43,143 nucleotides of DNA from an uncultured Clostridia bacterium (GTDB taxonomy: Bacteria > Bacillota > Clostridia > Christensenellales > Aristaeellaceae): positions 1-43,143 of the forward strand of contig CAKUFA010000017.1 in the NCBI GenBank assembly GCA_934647165.1, written 5' to 3'. The position numbers and the translations under genes are program-made. Of this stretch, positions 33,762 to 42,900 are shown piece by piece. The notes under the pieces are model-generated. The model searched no databases and was not told the origin of the DNA. It saw only the letters and a program-made list of their open reading frames with translations. The first letter of the stretch is position 1, and each line of letters begins with the position of its first letter.

Positions 33762-34294
33762 ATGAAAAAAGCCGCTTCTGTTTTTTACGTATGGAAATTT
33801 ACCGTACCGATGTGATGCGGATGGTTGACTGGATGAACAACGCGAATGTGACGAAATACCTGAACGAAGCTCCTGAAGTAGCCCGATCGTTGGACGCCCT
33901 TCTTGCAGCCACGCCGGAGCCGATGCTTCGCTTCCACTTCAACCGATCCGGCCGCTTCTATTTGATCTGCCATGAAGGCTGCGAAAGCATTGGCTTTGTG
34001 AAACTGCTCCCCCTTCCGGGAACAAAGGCATACGAAATTGTCTATGCCATTGGGGAAGAAGCGCTTTGGGGGCATGGACTCGGCGCACAAGCCGTCCATG
34101 CCGCCCTCGCACATGCTTTTGGAGATTTGCAGGCAGAGCGGGTGATTGCTAAGATCATGCCGCAAAACCTGCGCTCAATTCATTGCGTTCACACCTGCGG
34201 TTTTCGGCAAAGCGAAAGTCCGTCATCCCTGATTCGTTTTGAGATCACCCTTGATGAATACCTTCATTTTCTGCGCGGCAAAGCCAGGCAGTGA
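33762..34294 (+). CDS. GNAT-family N-acetyltransferase, start frame interrupted
   Basis: A GNAT enzyme of about 178 aa that transfers acetyl from acetyl-CoA to an amine. The body reads MRMVDWMNNANVTKYLNE, GFVKLLPLPGTKAYEIVYAIGEEALWGHGLGAQAVHAAL (the acetyl-CoA loop is a variant of QxxGxG/A) and AERVIAKIMPQNLRSIHCVHTCGF. The best start is ATG 33762 after AGAGGTAAGCGAT, but its frame is one base off: ATG is followed by six A; with seven the product would begin MKKSRFCFLRMEI and run into the body. Otherwise translation must start at ATG 33791, which has no binding site. So it is either a slippage gene, a recent frameshift or a base-calling error. Confidence 0.75.
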
Positions 34295-34316
34295 CGTTGT
34301 GTCTTGGCACGGGCTT

Positions 34317-35159
34317 TCACGCCTCGACCACCTTGCCGTCGTAGGCAATTTCAAAGTGCTCCGGCCCCATCATCTCCTCCATCTCTTTTTGCAGCACAAG
34401 GCCATTGTGGGAGAAGTGATGGCAAATAAACCGCGTGTTCTCCGTGGCTATCCCTTCATCCAGCATGCGCCTGCGCGTTTCAATGTTCTGTTGCAGCGTC
34501 ATGTGCCCGTTATAATTCGACTTCGGCTTGCCCATGGTGCTGTCGAGGCTCACCACCGTGAGGGGAAGGTTTGCCTGCGTGCGCAGGTAGGCCCATGTTT
34601 TCTCCGGAAACACCCCCGTGTCATTGCCATACAGCAGACGCACGCCATCCTGTTCCAGCAGGTAAATCAGGCTTTCCGGGCAGGAATGCACCGCCTCCAG
34701 CGCCGTGACGGTCACCCCTTCGATTTCTTCCGTTTCAAACGGCGCTAGCACGCGAAAGTTGATTTTTTCTTCCAGTCCTGGTTCTTTCATCAGCGCGGTG
34801 TGCAGGTATTCCTCCCACACACGTCCCGTGAATGCGCTGCCGTACAGCGTCAGGCGGCTTCGGTTTTCCAGGTGTGCAAAAGGTTCAACAAACATGCTCA
34901 CCTCTTCCCGGTTGAAATGATCCATGTGCGCGTGGGTCACAATAATGTTTCGCACATTGCCCAGGTCCAACTGAAATTTCAATTTCTGCGCATACAAATC
35001 GGGGGAAATGTCAATCAACAGGGTATCGTTCACCATGGCGCTTGTCCGAAAGCGAAGATCCTTGCCGCCCCGGCGTTCCGCCTCGCGGCAAATCGGGCAC
35101 TGGCAGAAAACGGCCGGCATTCCTTCTGCCGCCGCGGTTCCGAGATATTGCAGTTTCAT
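34317..35159 (-). CDS. PhnP-like metallo-beta-lactamase fold hydrolase
   Basis: A 280-aa MBL-fold phosphodiesterase-like protein. The N-terminus has the PhnP-type zinc-ribbon start MKLQYLGTAAAEGMP and CQCPICREAERRGG, then metal ligands VTHAHMDHF, AVHSCPESLIYLL, YGNDTGVFP, SLDSTMGK and ICHHFSHNG. PhnP opens cyclic ribose phosphates; here the position behind an alpha-galactosidase operon gives no hint of such a role. ATG 35159 has GGAG 9 nt upstream, overlapping the end of the AraC gene region by only a 4-nt gap. It converges on the GNAT gene. Confidence 0.85.
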   Translation of the reverse strand: MKLQYLGTAAAEGMPAVFCQCPICREAERRGGKDLRFRTSAMVNDTLLIDISPDLYAQKLKFQLDLGNVRNIIVTHAHMDHFNREEVSMFVEPFAHLENRSRLTLYGSAFTGRVWEEYLHTALMKEPGLEEKINFRVLAPFETEEIEGVTVTALEAVHSCPESLIYLLEQDGVRLLYGNDTGVFPEKTWAYLRTQANLPLTVVSLDSTMGKPKSNYNGHMTLQQNIETRRRMLDEGIATENTRFICHHFSHNGLVLQKEMEEMMGPEHFEIAYDGKVVEA

Positions 35160-35163
35160 CAAA

Positions 35164-37065
35164 TCATTCTCCTTTTTTCTTTTGCGCGCTCTGTCGACAA
35201 AATTGCCCGGGCGTTTCGCCCACCATCTGCTTAAAAAGCCGCCTAAAATACTGTTCGTTTTGGTAGCCAACCTGACAGGCGGCCTCGCTGACCGACACGC
35301 CGCCTGCAAGCAGCTCCTGGGCACGCTTCATCCGGTAATGCTGAATGTACTCATTGGCGCTCAGCCCGGTGGATTGGCGGATAAGCCGCTGCAAAACAGG
35401 CACCGGCATCTGGCAGGCGGAGGCAAGCTCACCTACGGAAAGCCGTCCGGCATACAGCTGCATCAGACGGCTATCCACTTGATGCATGGCAGGCGGTTCC
35501 CGCATCTCGCTCCGCGGACGGCTGATGCCCATGCGGCGCTGTGCTGCCATCAGGCACAGGCATTCCTGTGCCATCAATGAGCCCAGCTTATTCCCGGAAA
35601 GCGGCATGCTGGCCGTCATCACCATCTGATTCATCAGCTGCCCCATCATGCTGTTGACGTCCGTCAGCACAAGCCACGTGGCAGCAGCATCCATCAGCTC
35701 GGCATAAGCCGGATCAGTCTCGTACATTTGCCGCACCGTAGGCACCGGCAGCGCCATGGGCATCAGCGCCAGCTCGATGTTCAGCATACTGCCCTTCTGA
35801 TCGTGGCACAGCATCAGCTGATGCCGCACGCCAGCATCCAACCAGATGTATTCACCCCGGCGCACCGTCACCGGGGTGCCATCCGCCACCACGGTAATTT
35901 CGCCTTCCTGCACATACATGATTTCCAGCAGCGGATGCGCGTGATCCGTCACATCCTCCACGGCCTGCAAATCCGCATAATGCGAATAGCTGACCACCAC
36001 CGGCACATAATCCGCCTGGCGATACAAAGCGTCGCCCAGCAGATGCATGCCCCCATTGATGGGGCGCGAGCGCTCCGGCGCGGCGTAGTTAATCACACCA
36101 AATTGATCCCGCGCTCTGGTAAAGTTGCTGGCCGTGTTCAACTGGCGGCTGTAGGCACGCGGCGACTGGCCATATACCTTTTTGAACAGCTTGGAAAACT
36201 GCTGCTCATTGGGCACGCCGCAGGCACGCCCCGCAGCCGCCACCGTGATATCGGAGCTGACCAGCAGCTTGCGCGCCTGCTCCATGCGATACCGCAGCAA
36301 ATATTCGCCGATGGTGCAATGCATTTCCGCGCGGAAGATGCGGTGCAGATAATTCGGATGCAGGTGAACCGCCTCTGCCAGGCGTTCCGTATCCAGCTCC
36401 TCGGTATAACGTCGCTGCAAGTAAGCCACGGCCTGCTTCACATGTCCGTTTTGAATGGCCGCATCCTTCCCTGGCATGGCAACGGACTCTCCCACCGCCG
36501 CCAGGATGGTTGCAAGCAGCAGCTCCTCCCCGGTGGGCGACAGGCGAAGTTTTTCATCGGTGAGGCTGCCCCGCAAAAGGGTCAGGCACAGGCGAATGAC
36601 ACCCTGCGAATCCACAAAAGGCAAGCAGCGCTCCTCTTGCATCAGCTTCATCATCCGCGCAAAGGCCGTTTGCCGCAGTTTTTCCGGCAGTTTCAGCGCA
36701 TTGCCCGGGGAAAGCGCCGTCAAGTCCAGCTGACCATAGGTCGCCAGGCGCGATTCTGTCATGACCTCATAACGCGTGTCGCCCTCCAGCAGCACCATGC
36801 GGCTGCCGGAAAGGGTTTCCGCACGCTGCGCCGTGTGCACAACAATTCTTCCCGCATGGTTCCAAATAAGCCGCAGGGCTCGTGGCGGCACGTGATGCCA
36901 GGACGGCAGATATGGGGTCGCCAGCGTCATGGAAGCCAGCGCAAGGCGCTTGTCTGCCGGATAAAATTCCTCGTCCCGCAAAAGCGCCACCTCCCCCAAC
37001 GCATGCTTTTTCGCACACAGCATAGCACCGCCGCACGCCGAACGCAAGCGCCGGGAGAGGCGCAT
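35164..37065 (-). CDS. AraC-family regulator with two HTH domains and a cupin between
   Basis: A 633-aa regulator, about twice the usual AraC length. Residues 1-200 are a divergent sensor region. The first AraC HTH pair spans about 205-308 (AVAYLQRRYTEELDTERLAEAVHLHPNYLHRIF, AAGRACGVPNEQQFSKLFKKVYGQSPRAY). A cupin sugar-sensing barrel follows at about 372-435 (DHAHPLLEIMYVQEGEITVV, GEYIWLDAGVRHQLML). The second HTH pair is at about 530-626 (RLSVGELASACQMPVPVLQRLI, EAACQVGYQNEQYFRRLFKQMVGETPGQF). Both HTH units keep the conserved glycine and PxxY-type ends. It starts 6 nt after the alpha-galactosidase stop with only a weak binding site, so it is part of the operon and probably its regulator. 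Confidence 0.88.
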   Translation of the reverse strand: MRLSRRLRSACGGAMLCAKKHALGEVALLRDEEFYPADKRLALASMTLATPYLPSWHHVPPRALRLIWNHAGRIVVHTAQRAETLSGSRMVLLEGDTRYEVMTESRLATYGQLDLTALSPGNALKLPEKLRQTAFARMMKLMQEERCLPFVDSQGVIRLCLTLLRGSLTDEKLRLSPTGEELLLATILAAVGESVAMPGKDAAIQNGHVKQAVAYLQRRYTEELDTERLAEAVHLHPNYLHRIFRAEMHCTIGEYLLRYRMEQARKLLVSSDITVAAAGRACGVPNEQQFSKLFKKVYGQSPRAYSRQLNTASNFTRARDQFGVINYAAPERSRPINGGMHLLGDALYRQADYVPVVVSYSHYADLQAVEDVTDHAHPLLEIMYVQEGEITVVADGTPVTVRRGEYIWLDAGVRHQLMLCHDQKGSMLNIELALMPMALPVPTVRQMYETDPAYAELMDAAATWLVLTDVNSMMGQLMNQMVMTASMPLSGNKLGSLMAQECLCLMAAQRRMGISRPRSEMREPPAMHQVDSRLMQLYAGRLSVGELASACQMPVPVLQRLIRQSTGLSANEYIQHYRMKRAQELLAGGVSVSEAACQVGYQNEQYFRRLFKQMVGETPGQFCRQSAQKKKGE

Positions 37066-37071
37066 TCTGTT

Positions 37072-39252
37072 TTACTTTTGTATCTTTTCCAGCGTAATCA
37101 GTTCACTGAAATAATCTCCGTCCCGCCAAGTGGGGTGCAGGCCAAGCGCCTCCCAATCCGCGCCGGTCAGCACCGTGCCGGTTCGCGTATCGCGGTAGCG
37201 CGCCAGGCGATCTAATCCGTGAAGCGGAATTGTCCAATATGCCGCTTCCTGCCCACAATAGGGGCGAAAGTAAGCGATCACTGCCCGCCTGTTGTCCTCC
37301 AGCATCCAGCCAATCCACTGTGCAGGCGCAACAGAGGGATTCAGGCGTATGAACCGCCCATGCGCCACAAGGGGCTGCATATTGCCAAACAGCGCTGCCG
37401 CTTCCTTCATGGCCTTTTTTTCTTCTGCGTCCAGCGCCGTCACATCCAGTTCAAACCCCGCGTTGAACAGTGCGCACACATCCTGCCGAAACTTTGCAGG
37501 CGCGGCACGCTTTGTCTGATGGTTGGGCGAGGCGGCAATATGGCTGGTGATAACCTCCGGCGGGAAAAAGATGGACGCGGCGTTTTGCTGCGCCAGCCGA
37601 TCCACAGGATCCGTGTTGTCGGTCAACCACCCCTGCGCACAGTAGCATAGCATGCCGTAATCGTACCGTCCGCCGCCGGACGCGCAGTTTTCAATCAGCA
37701 CCTGCGGATAACAGGTGCGAATGTGGTCAAACAGCCGATAGGTGCCCAGCATGCAGCGATGGAAAAGTTCTCCCTGCTGCGCTGCAGGCCATCCTTCCGA
37801 CTGCACCTGCGTCATGCGGCGATTGTTGTCCCACTTGATATAGGAAAAAACGCCCGTGGAAAGCACCTTGTCCACACAGTCTATCAAATAATCCTGCACT
37901 TCCCTGCGGGACATATCCAGCACCAGCTGATTGCGCCACTCCGTGCGCACCCGCCCCTGCGCATGCAGGCACCAGTCCGGATGGCGGCGATACAGCTCGC
38001 TGTCCGGTGAAATCATCTCCGGTTCCAGCCAAATTCCCAGCGGCAGCGGAAAGGTTTGCAGCGGCTCAAAGCCCCTTGGGAATTTCGCCTTATTGGGAAA
38101 CCAGTCGCCCAACGAGCTGTCCGCATGTTCCCGGTGACCAAACCAGCCGTCATCAATCACCATCATGCGGATTCCTATTTCGTTTGCCGTTTCCGCAATT
38201 TTTCGCAGCTTTGCCTCATCAATGTTGAAATAGCAGGCTTCCCATGTGTTCAGCAGCACAGGCCGCGTTTGCCCGCGCCATTTTTCCGGCGTCAGACATC
38301 GCCGCACAAAGGGATGCAGGCAGGCGCTGAGTCCGTTGAGTCCCCGTGTGGAATAGGACAGTGCCGCTTCAGGCGTTTCAAAACTTTCGCCGGGTTTCAG
38401 CCGCCAAGTAAAACGTCGTGGATGAATGCCCCCCTGCAAACGCAGCGAACCATATTGATCCACCTCGCAGCGCAGGGTAAAATTGCCGCTGTAGAGCAGC
38501 GACAGCCCGTAAACCCGTCCCTGATTTTGATCCGCACCATGGCGCAGCAGGGCAATATTCGGGTTGTGCTGATGTGAGCTGATGCCGCGGGTGGAACCAA
38601 TCTCCGTCACGCCCGGCAGCAAAGGACGCACGCTGGGGGTAAACTCCCGCAGCGTTGTGCCGTCCAGCGTCAGCAAGTCAAAGCGCCCATCTTCAAAATC
38701 CACGCTGGCGCTCATAGCCTGACGGACATAGACCGTTCCGCTGCCTGCATTGTGCACCACCATGTGCCGCGTGATGACGCTCTCTTCAGGGAACAGGTGA
38801 TAGTAAAGCGTCACCTGCACCCCGTTGCAGGGATCTTGCAAAAGGATGGACAGCGTCTCCACCGCTTCGGTTCCCCCGTCGGCAAAGGGTAAGCCTGCAA
38901 GTGGCGTTCGACCCTGCGTGATGCAGTGCTCCGCATAACGCAGATCGCAAAGCGCATCCTCTGTAGCCTCTTCTTCCGTTGCCAAGGCAGGTAGGCGAAA
39001 GTCGCTCAGCCCGTAGGTTGGACACTCATAGTGCCTGTACTCCCGCGAGCATTTGGGAGAATCAGCCATTTGATGCTCCACCAGCGACGCCCGGCGGTAT
39101 GGCGCGCGGTCATACATTCCTTTCGGCAATTCGCCAAGCGCATCGCCCCAGTAAAGATGGTGTATCTGACCGTCCTCCTCCACCTGCATCACATAGCTGA
39201 CCTGCGCGCCCCGCAGGTGGAAGCATTGGGTTTCCGCGTCAAATGTAATCAT
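37072..39252 (-). CDS. Alpha-galactosidase, GH36
   Basis: A 726-aa GH36 enzyme cleaving terminal alpha-galactose from raffinose-type sugars or galactomannan fragments. It has the N-terminal beta-sandwich with HHLYWGDALG, the TIM barrel with VIDDGWFGHR (about 365-374), KWDNNR with catalytic nucleophile Asp475, NCASGGGRYDYGML and acid/base Asp in TDNTDPVDR (Asp545), and a C-terminal beta-domain. No signal peptide: it works on imported sugar. A short loop of the barrel (394-406, before GIWLEPEM) is about four residues shorter than usual. ATG 39252 has AAAGGA 6 nt upstream and overlaps nothing; the permease stop is 10 nt upstream. Confidence 0.93.
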   Translation of the reverse strand: MITFDAETQCFHLRGAQVSYVMQVEEDGQIHHLYWGDALGELPKGMYDRAPYRRASLVEHQMADSPKCSREYRHYECPTYGLSDFRLPALATEEEATEDALCDLRYAEHCITQGRTPLAGLPFADGGTEAVETLSILLQDPCNGVQVTLYYHLFPEESVITRHMVVHNAGSGTVYVRQAMSASVDFEDGRFDLLTLDGTTLREFTPSVRPLLPGVTEIGSTRGISSHQHNPNIALLRHGADQNQGRVYGLSLLYSGNFTLRCEVDQYGSLRLQGGIHPRRFTWRLKPGESFETPEAALSYSTRGLNGLSACLHPFVRRCLTPEKWRGQTRPVLLNTWEACYFNIDEAKLRKIAETANEIGIRMMVIDDGWFGHREHADSSLGDWFPNKAKFPRGFEPLQTFPLPLGIWLEPEMISPDSELYRRHPDWCLHAQGRVRTEWRNQLVLDMSRREVQDYLIDCVDKVLSTGVFSYIKWDNNRRMTQVQSEGWPAAQQGELFHRCMLGTYRLFDHIRTCYPQVLIENCASGGGRYDYGMLCYCAQGWLTDNTDPVDRLAQQNAASIFFPPEVITSHIAASPNHQTKRAAPAKFRQDVCALFNAGFELDVTALDAEEKKAMKEAAALFGNMQPLVAHGRFIRLNPSVAPAQWIGWMLEDNRRAVIAYFRPYCGQEAAYWTIPLHGLDRLARYRDTRTGTVLTGADWEALGLHPTWRDGDYFSELITLEKIQK

Positions 39253-39262
39253 AGCAAATCCT

Positions 39263-40180
39263 TTACTCTTTGATTGCGCCAAGCATGATGCCCTTCACAA
39301 AATACTTCTGAATGAAGGGATACACCGCCAGGATAGGCAGCGTGCTGACAACAATAGCGCAGTATTTGACGATTTCCTTCAGCAGATACTGGTTTGCCGC
39401 CTGCCCGTTATAGGCGGTCACCATGGAATCCGTAGTTTTATCGGTAATCAGCAGCTCGCGCAGAATCATTTGCAGCGGATAGAGATCGCGGCGCTTTTGC
39501 AGATACACCAGCGCATTGTACCAGGAACCCCAGAACGTCACGGCATAAAACAGGCCGATGGTTGCCAGTGAGGCGGTGGACAGCGGCAGCACAATGCGGA
39601 ACAGCACGGTCAGGTCGCCTGCGCCGTCAATCTCTGCCGATTCCAGCAGCGCTTTGGGCACGCTGTTGAACGCCGTGCGCAGCACAATCAGGTTATACAC
39701 GCTCACCGCACCCGGCAGCAAAAAGCCCCATAGGCTGTTGGTCAGCTTCAGCTGTGTCACCACCAGATAGGTGGGAATCATGCCGCCGGAAAAATACATG
39801 GTGAAAACGACCAGCGCCATGGTAATCCGTTTGAGCATGAAGTCCCGGTGGGATAAAATAAACGCGCCCATGATGGTAATCAGCATGGAGATGCTCGTTC
39901 CCAGCCCCACGTACATCAGTGTGTTGCGGTATCCCTGCCAAATGGTATTCATGGAAACGATGGTGCGATATCCCTGAATGGAAAAACCTGCCGGGCGCAG
40001 CAGCAGCCGGCCCATCTGAAAGGCGTATGCGTCCGGGTCGGAAAAGGAGCAGAACACCACATACAGCATGGGATATACGGTAATGACGATCAGGATCAGC
40101 ATAAAAACATTGTTGATTTTATAGAAAATACGCTCGCCGCGCGTAGCCATGAACGGCACATTCTTTTTTCTCGCTTTCAT
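39263..40180 (-). CDS. ABC sugar transporter permease (CUT1, LplC/YtcP-like)
   Basis: A 305-aa inner-membrane permease with six helices. The ABC permease EAA loop is ALLESAEIDGAGDLTVLFRIVLP, which contacts the ATPase. The start NVFMLILIVITVYPMLYVVFCSFSDP and the end YPFIQKYFVKGIMLGAIKE are typical of the CUT1 carbohydrate group. It lies 13 nt after the partner permease. No ATPase gene is in the operon; these systems usually share an MsmK-type ATPase coded elsewhere. Confidence 0.93.
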   Translation of the reverse strand: MKARKKNVPFMATRGERIFYKINNVFMLILIVITVYPMLYVVFCSFSDPDAYAFQMGRLLLRPAGFSIQGYRTIVSMNTIWQGYRNTLMYVGLGTSISMLITIMGAFILSHRDFMLKRITMALVVFTMYFSGGMIPTYLVVTQLKLTNSLWGFLLPGAVSVYNLIVLRTAFNSVPKALLESAEIDGAGDLTVLFRIVLPLSTASLATIGLFYAVTFWGSWYNALVYLQKRRDLYPLQMILRELLITDKTTDSMVTAYNGQAANQYLLKEIVKYCAIVVSTLPILAVYPFIQKYFVKGIMLGAIKE

Positions 40181-40193
40181 GTTGTCGTCCTCC

Positions 40194-41171
40194 TCACCAC
40201 AGGCTGCTCTCGCTCATTTTGCGGGACATGGCGTTGGCTGCCAGCAGCATGATCAGGTTAATCAGCGAATTAAAGATATTAACCGCGGCGCTGTAGCCAT
40301 AATCATTATCCACAAAGCCCTTGCGGTACACATAGGTTGAAATGATGTCGCTGACCTCATAGGTCAGGGAGGATTGCAGCAGGAAGCTCTTTTCCCAGCT
40401 CAGGCTCATCAGCGAACCGCAGGCCAGGATAAACTGGATCACAATGGTTTCCTTGATGCCGGGAAGCGTAACCGTGAGGGTCTGCTGCCAGCGGTTCGCG
40501 CCGTCAATGCGCGCCGCTTCATACAGGGATGGGTCAATATTCGTCATGGCAGCGATATACAGGATTGACCCCCAGCCAAAGGATTGCCAGATATATGACA
40601 GCACGTAAATCGCACGATAGCAGGTCGGATCCGAAATCAGCGAGCCCTTATGCGCGGTAATTGCATTGACAAAAGAAGTGATGAATCCATTAGAATTGGT
40701 GAACATCATTACCATGCTGCACACCACAACGGTGGAAATAAAATGCGGCAAATAGGTTGCCGTCTGAATCACGCGTTTGTAGCGAATGCTCTGCACCTCA
40801 TTGAGCAGCACGGCGAAAATGATCGGCACCGGGAAGCCGAAAATCAGGTTCAGGAAGCTCAACACCAGCGTGTTTCGCAGAATGCGGCCAAAGTACACCG
40901 AGCCGAAGAACTCCGCGAAGTTATCCAGCCCAACCCATTTCGACTTGGCCAGACCAAGGAACGGCTTATAATTCTTAAAAGCGACAATGTTGCCATACAT
41001 AGGCCAATAGCAGAAAAGCACAAAATAGGTCATAACTGCTATCAGCATCAAGTAGACCACCGGATGGCTGCGGATATTCTGCCACAAACGGATCGGATAG
41101 CAACGCTTGGGCCGCGGTTTCAAAACGCCCTGCGACATCAGTTCCTCATCTCCCGTAAGGCTTGCGCCCAT
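40194..41171 (-). CDS. ABC sugar transporter permease (CUT1, LplB-like)
   Basis: A 325-aa permease, partner of the one that follows. Six helices; hallmark strings are YLMLIAVMTYFVLFCYWPMYG, IVAFKNYKPFLG, the EAA loop LYEAARIDGANRWQQTLTVTLPGI and the C-terminal NSLINLIMLLAANAMSR. LplB-type permeases take up lipo- or oligosaccharides. ATG 41171 is preceded by AAAGGCGG. A large stem-loop lies between this gene and the solute-binding protein gene. Confidence 0.93.
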   Translation of the reverse strand: MGASLTGDEELMSQGVLKPRPKRCYPIRLWQNIRSHPVVYLMLIAVMTYFVLFCYWPMYGNIVAFKNYKPFLGLAKSKWVGLDNFAEFFGSVYFGRILRNTLVLSFLNLIFGFPVPIIFAVLLNEVQSIRYKRVIQTATYLPHFISTVVVCSMVMMFTNSNGFITSFVNAITAHKGSLISDPTCYRAIYVLSYIWQSFGWGSILYIAAMTNIDPSLYEAARIDGANRWQQTLTVTLPGIKETIVIQFILACGSLMSLSWEKSFLLQSSLTYEVSDIISTYVYRKGFVDNDYGYSAAVNIFNSLINLIMLLAANAMSRKMSESSLW

Positions 41172-41192
41172 AATAAACCGCCTTTAATCGGA

Positions 41193-41228
41193 CAAGGCCG
41201 CCCCCGCGCCGAAGCAGGAGCGGCCTTG
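41193..41228 (-). promoter_or_regulatory. Intercistronic stem-loop after the solute-binding protein gene
   Basis: CAAGGCCGC and GCGGCCTTG form a strong GC-rich stem between the binding-protein stop and the permease start. No T-run follows, so it looks less like a terminator than like an RNA-stabilising or attenuating hairpin of the kind that lets cells make more binding protein than permease. Confidence 0.65.
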
Positions 41229-41250
41229 CCTGTTGATGCAGTCGAAGCAG

Positions 41251-42900
41251 TTACTGCTCCAGACCGTTGAGCTTTTCCGCACGCGCCAGATAACGGCTGT
41301 ATGCGGCCTGATAAACCTCCGTCAGCTTGGTCAGTCCCATGTTGTTCATGGTTTCCACATAGCTGTCAAAGTTGTCCAGCGATTCAACGCCGGTGATAAA
41401 TTTCAGCATTTCTTCATCGCGATAGGTTTCCACGTCGGTCTTATACTTGCTGATGATTTCAGCCTCTTCATCCGTGAAGGTTACGGCAAAGTCCGGGAAA
41501 ATGCCGTCATAGCTGCACTGGGTATACAGATCGATGGTCTGCGGCTGCACACCGTAGCAATACTTGGAGGTCTTGATATAGTCCACATCGCTGTCGGACG
41601 TGCCGTCCAGCTCCCAGATATACTGGCAAAGCTTGTCCTCCGTGGAGGCATTGCTCATATCGGTATACTGCGGATAGCCGTACTCGTTGATGGTGTAGGC
41701 AATGTCCTTGATGCCGTAGGTGTTCAGATAGTTGATGGTGGGGTTATGCAGCGCATCCAGGAAAGCGACGCATTCGTTCAGGTGCTCGGTGGTGGACACA
41801 ATATACTTGGCATTGCCCACGTCCAAGCGATAGCTGGTGTACATCACATGGGTCAGGTCGTCGCTGTCCTTCAGCTTGGGCATTTGCGCCGCCACCAGCG
41901 CAGCGTCGGGATTTTCCTTTTCCACCACGTTGTAATAATTGGCGGTGTAGCCCACCGTGTGATTGCAGATCGCGCCCGCGTCGCCATTGGCGATCATAGA
42001 CCAGGTCTCGTTGGATGTGTCGGTCATAAAGTCGGGATTGATGAGCCCTTCGCTGTACCACAGGTTCAGGGTTGCCAGATAGTCCTTATATTCAGGGGAA
42101 GTGGGGCCATAAGCAACCTCACGCGTATCCTGGCGGATGTAGAAGTTCCGCGCGTCAATGTTCCAGGCGCAGGAGAAGGCATTGCGGCTCTTCCAATAGC
42201 CGGACTTATTCAGCACAAGGGGATATTTCACACCGTTGGCCTTGAAGGCGCGCAGCATTTTCGTCCAGTCGTCAATGGTGGTGGGCACATCCAGCCCGGC
42301 AGCCTTCAGGTAGTCGCTACGGATCATCAGTCCCCACATGCAGGTGTTGGAGGTCTGTGAACCGGACACCATGCAGCCAAGGCGCATGTTGCGACCCGCA
42401 TCGTCCACCGCGCCGGCAGCCAGGTAAGGCACGTCCATCACGGTGCGCCAATAGTTGGGGGTGGTGTCGGCGTTCACAATGTCGGTGTAATCCGCCAGGA
42501 AGCCGTCCGCATACGCCATGGCCACGCCGCCGGGATAGTAGCTGTCCACGGCGCCCTTCATGATAATATCCGGCAGGTCGCTCGGATCGCTGATCATCAA
42601 AGAGAAAGACGTCGCCACATCGTCAGAGGAGGGGCAGATAAACTCCAGATTGACGTTCATCAGCTTTTCCATTTCCTTCACGATTGCAAAATCGTTATAG
42701 GAGCTGGCAAAGGAAGCATAGTCCGAATCCATGGGCAGCCAAATTTTCAGCGTTACGCCGCCGAGATCCGGCACACCGTTTTCGTCACAGGTGAACAGCG
42801 TCGTGCTCTTCACAGGTTCTGCCGTCGTTTCAGCTGCCGCCATGGAGCCGAAGCTCAACAGCATGGCCAGTGCAAGAACGATACAGAGAAGTTTCTTCAT
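41251..42900 (-). CDS. Extracellular sugar-binding protein of an ABC transporter
   Basis: A 549-aa type-1-like solute-binding protein. Signal peptide: MKKLLCIVLALAML...MAAAE, with a probable signal peptidase I site after AAA (about residue 23); there is no lipobox cysteine near it, unusual for a Gram-positive binding protein. The mature part has VTLKIWLPMDSDYASFASSYND, VNLEFICPSS, DLPDIIMKG and GYPQYTDMSNASTEDK, like LplA/YtcQ proteins of the LplABC group. It starts the transport operon with GGAGGG before ATG and likely delivers the alpha-galactoside to the two permeases. Confidence 0.9.
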   Translation of the reverse strand: MKKLLCIVLALAMLLSFGSMAAAETTAEPVKSTTLFTCDENGVPDLGGVTLKIWLPMDSDYASFASSYNDFAIVKEMEKLMNVNLEFICPSSDDVATSFSLMISDPSDLPDIIMKGAVDSYYPGGVAMAYADGFLADYTDIVNADTTPNYWRTVMDVPYLAAGAVDDAGRNMRLGCMVSGSQTSNTCMWGLMIRSDYLKAAGLDVPTTIDDWTKMLRAFKANGVKYPLVLNKSGYWKSRNAFSCAWNIDARNFYIRQDTREVAYGPTSPEYKDYLATLNLWYSEGLINPDFMTDTSNETWSMIANGDAGAICNHTVGYTANYYNVVEKENPDAALVAAQMPKLKDSDDLTHVMYTSYRLDVGNAKYIVSTTEHLNECVAFLDALHNPTINYLNTYGIKDIAYTINEYGYPQYTDMSNASTEDKLCQYIWELDGTSDSDVDYIKTSKYCYGVQPQTIDLYTQCSYDGIFPDFAVTFTDEEAEIISKYKTDVETYRDEEMLKFITGVESLDNFDSYVETMNNMGLTKLTEVYQAAYSRYLARAEKLNGLEQ

